Assembly (NCBI GenBank): GCA_023228045.1
Contig: JALOBY010000003.1
Coordinates: forward strand, 28,069-92,068
Length of the DNA: 64,000 bases
Reading direction: 5' to 3'
Source: Endomicrobiales bacterium
GTDB taxonomy: Bacteria > Elusimicrobiota > Endomicrobiia > Endomicrobiales > JALOBY01
The first letter of the stretch is position 1, and the number at the start of each line of letters is the position of its first letter. This document shows, one piece after another, positions 62,203-64,000 of the stretch. The notes beneath the pieces are model-generated. The model was not told the DNA's origin, did no database searches, and saw only the letters and a program-made list of their open reading frames with translations. The position numbers and the translations under genes were made by a program.

Positions 62203-62540
62203 TGCGCCTCCAAATTAAATAGTTTACCAGCAAAACTTTCGCCTACAGGGAACTTCTCCAATGAAAATAATTGGCACACACTTTGAGCTATATCGGCAAA
62301 TGTTTTGCGTACACCTAAATTCACTCCATAATTTGCATTTTTAGAATAAACAAGCAGAGGAACCATTTCGCGAGTATTGTAAAGTCCGAGAAGGGCTAGG
62401 TTTTGCAGGAAGTAGTTATCGGGGCAATTCGTTAATGTGTGAAGTAATGTGTTGGCACCCAAGTCGCCAAAAGACTCAGCGTCGGGCATTGCACCCGCGC
62501 CAACACCGTCAAGAACAATTATTATTACTCTATCAATCAC
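62199..62540 (-). pseudogene. deoB: Phosphopentomutase DeoB with large internal in-frame deletion
   Basis: Only 113 codons against about 390 in full DeoB, which interconverts ribose-1- and ribose-5-phosphate. The first ~53 codons match the DeoB start (VIIIVLDGVGAGAMPDAESF, GANTLLHT, LQNLALLGL). The remaining codons match its C-terminal end (TREMVPLLVYSKNANYG, LGVRKTFADIAQSV, GESFAGKLF). The cap domain and most metal-binding and catalytic residues between are missing, joined cleanly at LYN/TRE. The mutase cannot work. The overlap with punA is kept, so the short frame may still be translated and serve coupling. Confidence 0.8.
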
Positions 62541-62556
62541 TGATTCCTTAACTTTA

Positions 62557-63504
62557 TTATTTTCTTTTTATTGCTTTCAATGCCGCTGCAACTATATTTT
62601 CAGCTTTGAGCCCATACTCTTTAAGCAGGTCTAATGGGGCACCGCTTTCGCCGAAAGTATCAAAAACGCCAATCATTTCAACAGGCACCGGGCAATTTTT
62701 TGCAAGTACTTCGCAAACTGCGGAACCAAAACCACCGGCAATCTGATGTTCCTCAGCTGTAACCACTGCACCGCATTTTTTGGCTGTTTTAAGTATAGCT
62801 TCTTCATCAATAGGTTTTATTGTGTGAACATTCACAACACTTGCCTTTATGCCGCTTTGCGCAAGTATTTCTGCGGCGCATAGTGCCTCATAAACAAGGT
62901 GTCCGCAAGCAAAAATGGCAACATCGCCGCCATTTTTTAGTGTTATGGCCTTTCCTATTTCAAAACTGGAATCTTCTTTGGTAATAATTGGCATAGGTTC
63001 CCTGCCATAGCGCAAATAAACAGGGCCGTACATTTTTGCGGCCGCAATTGCGGCTTTTTTTGTTTCAACCATATCGCATGGCACAATAACTGTCATTTTA
63101 GGCAGGCAACGCATTATTGCTATATCTTCAAGAGCCTGGTGAGTAGCTCCGTCGGGGCCGACCATTACACCACTATGCGAGCCGCCAATTTTTACATTCA
63201 AATTTGAATAGCAAACGGTTGTTCTGATTTCTTCCCATGGCCTGCCAGATGAAAATATCGCATAAGTTGAGGCAAATGGAATTAAACCAGTTAAAGAAAG
63301 GCCTGATGCTATGCCAATCATATTTTGCTCGGCAATGCCAACATTATAAAACCTATCCGGGAACTTCTCATAAAATAAATTCAAAGAAGCCGATGCCGCC
63401 GTATCTGCTCCAACAACAACAACTTTTGGGTTGGTTTTGCCAAGTTCAGCTAAACCCTCGCCAAAACCAATTCTTGTAGCTTTAAGCCCGTATGTTTCAA
63501 CCAT
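62557..63504 (-). CDS. Transketolase, C-terminal subunit
   Basis: 315 residues holding the pyrimidine-binding and C-terminal domains of a split transketolase, which links pentose and hexose phosphates using thiamine diphosphate. It has VVVGADTAASASLNLF, FYNVGIAEQNMIGIASGL (the Glu that activates thiamine), PFASTYAIFSSGRPWEEIR, GGSHSGVMVGPDGATHQALE, VYLRYGREPMP and VVTAEEHQIAGGFGSAV. The N-terminal subunit gene lies upstream, separated by a repeat-filled 262-bp gap instead of the usual tight junction. Confidence 0.93.
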   Translation of the reverse strand: MVETYGLKATRIGFGEGLAELGKTNPKVVVVGADTAASASLNLFYEKFPDRFYNVGIAEQNMIGIASGLSLTGLIPFASTYAIFSSGRPWEEIRTTVCYSNLNVKIGGSHSGVMVGPDGATHQALEDIAIMRCLPKMTVIVPCDMVETKKAAIAAAKMYGPVYLRYGREPMPIITKEDSSFEIGKAITLKNGGDVAIFACGHLVYEALCAAEILAQSGIKASVVNVHTIKPIDEEAILKTAKKCGAVVTAEEHQIAGGFGSAVCEVLAKNCPVPVEMIGVFDTFGESGAPLDLLKEYGLKAENIVAAALKAIKRK

Positions 63505-63605
63505 TTAATTGCTCCGTATATTTATTGTAATTACCTATCACGAAACTTTTTTCCAGTTGAGGATTTTAGATGTCGAAATATTTTTGCCATATTACCACTT
63601 CCAAC

Positions 63606-63679
63606 GATACTTTTACATCACCCTCACCTGCCCTTCGGGCTTCCTCTCCCCTCGAGGGAGAGGATTGAGGTGAGGTTGG
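63606..63679. repeat. Palindromic repeat C, copy 2 (inverted relative to copy 1)
   Basis: It matches the reverse complement of 55751-55824 nearly base for base, including the GCCC..GGGC side stem and the CCTCTCCCCTCGAGGGAGAGG core. It lies between the two transketolase subunit genes. Confidence 0.85.
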
Positions 63680-63710
63680 AACACTAGTGCTTCCCATCTG
63701 TCCAACTACG

Positions 63711-63749
63711 CTTCCTCTCCCCTCGAGGGAGAGGATTGAGGTGAGGGGG
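63711..63749. repeat. Palindromic repeat C, half copy 3
   Basis: Only the CCTCTCCCCTCGAGGGAGAGG core and the GATTGAGGTGAGG arm are present, a direct repeat of the right part of copy 2 starting about 60 bp further on. The pair forms a tandem structure just past the stop of the upstream transketolase subunit (63767). Confidence 0.8.
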
Positions 63750-63766
63750 CATTTTATGACCGGCTA

Positions 63767-64000
63767 TTATTGTAACTCTAAAAAAGCTTTCTGCAATTGT
63801 TCTTTTGATGGTGCTTTACCGTGCCAATCGGCAACATTTTCCATAAAAGAAACACCCTTGCCCTTAACTGTTTTTGCAATTATTACAGTTGGCTTACCAA
63901 CTGTGTTTTTTGCCTCTTTATAAGCACTAATAACTTGAGCAAAGTCGTGACCGTCAATTTCTATAGTGTGCCAGCCAAAGGCGCGGTATTTTTCCGCCAA
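63767..64000 (-). CDS. Transketolase, N-terminal subunit (partial, runs off right edge)
   Basis: The last 77 codons or so of the N-terminal subunit. RAFGWHTIEIDGHDFAQV and KPTVIIAKTVKGKGVSFMEN match the end of the thiamine-pyrophosphate-binding domain, followed by ADWHGKAPSKEQLQKAF. The true start is beyond the window. It is upstream of, and should pair with, the C-terminal subunit. Confidence 0.92.
   Translation of the reverse strand: MAEKYRAFGWHTIEIDGHDFAQVISAYKEAKNTVGKPTVIIAKTVKGKGVSFMENVADWHGKAPSKEQLQKAFLELQ

Overview
The window is AT-rich bacterial DNA from a Gram-negative cell. The outer-membrane toolkit shows this: Pal, CpoB, a TonB/TolA-like protein, TolB, a TolC-type channel and two parvulin chaperones with export signals. 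HypF (NiFe hydrogenase maturation), acetate kinase, and an acyl-CoA dehydrogenase paired with a ferredoxin-fused electron-transfer flavoprotein suggest an anaerobic, fermentative lifestyle. I cannot place the organism with certainty. The gene set and the LL-diaminopimelate aminotransferase route would fit an Elusimicrobiota-like lineage, but that is inference. Almost every gene lies on the minus strand; the only plus-strand gene is a stand-alone AMMECR1-family gene at 7654..8208.

Layout, left to right (transcription runs right to left). 1-2141: hypF, running off the left edge. 2381-7553: two parvulin PPIases and mfd. 7654-8208: AMMECR1. 8484-21342: one long directon led by a good sigma70-type promoter (21371-21399). 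Its order is icd, ndk, ackA, DUF177, rpmF, plsX, fabH, fabD, fabG, acpP, fabF, rnc, acyl-CoA dehydrogenase, etfB, etfA. 21501-29658: a surface-polysaccharide locus with three GT4 glycosyltransferases, a WecA/MraY-like transferase, a DegT aminotransferase, a FAD oxidoreductase and a YbhN-like membrane protein. 29651-33619: a secretin-like protein plus tolB, tonB/tolA, cpoB and pal behind a second clear promoter. 33762-54967: a roughly 21-kb tightly packed directon for arginine (argB, D, G, H), lysine/DAP (dapA, B, L, F, lysA), pantothenate (panB, C), NAD (nadB) and folate (folK), ending with uvrA. 55231-64000: a nucleoside-salvage region with cdd, a PfkB kinase, mtnP, recJ, a pyrimidine-nucleoside phosphorylase, punA, a deleted deoB, and a split transketolase whose N-terminal subunit runs off the right edge.

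The most notable signals are these. (1) A 161-bp repeat with 22-bp terminal inverted repeats occurs at 2190-2350 and 20112-20272. Both copies are open in the same frame, and one supplies the first ~55 residues of nucleoside diphosphate kinase. (2) RecJ carries a DnaQ-type 3'-5' exonuclease domain inserted inside its DHH core. (3) deoB is reduced to its two ends by an apparent in-frame internal deletion. (4) RsmD has GPPY in place of its catalytic DPPY. (5) Three further families of palindromic intergenic repeats are present. No CRISPR array, tRNA, rRNA, transposase or phage gene was seen, and no gene-free stretch exceeds 300 bases.
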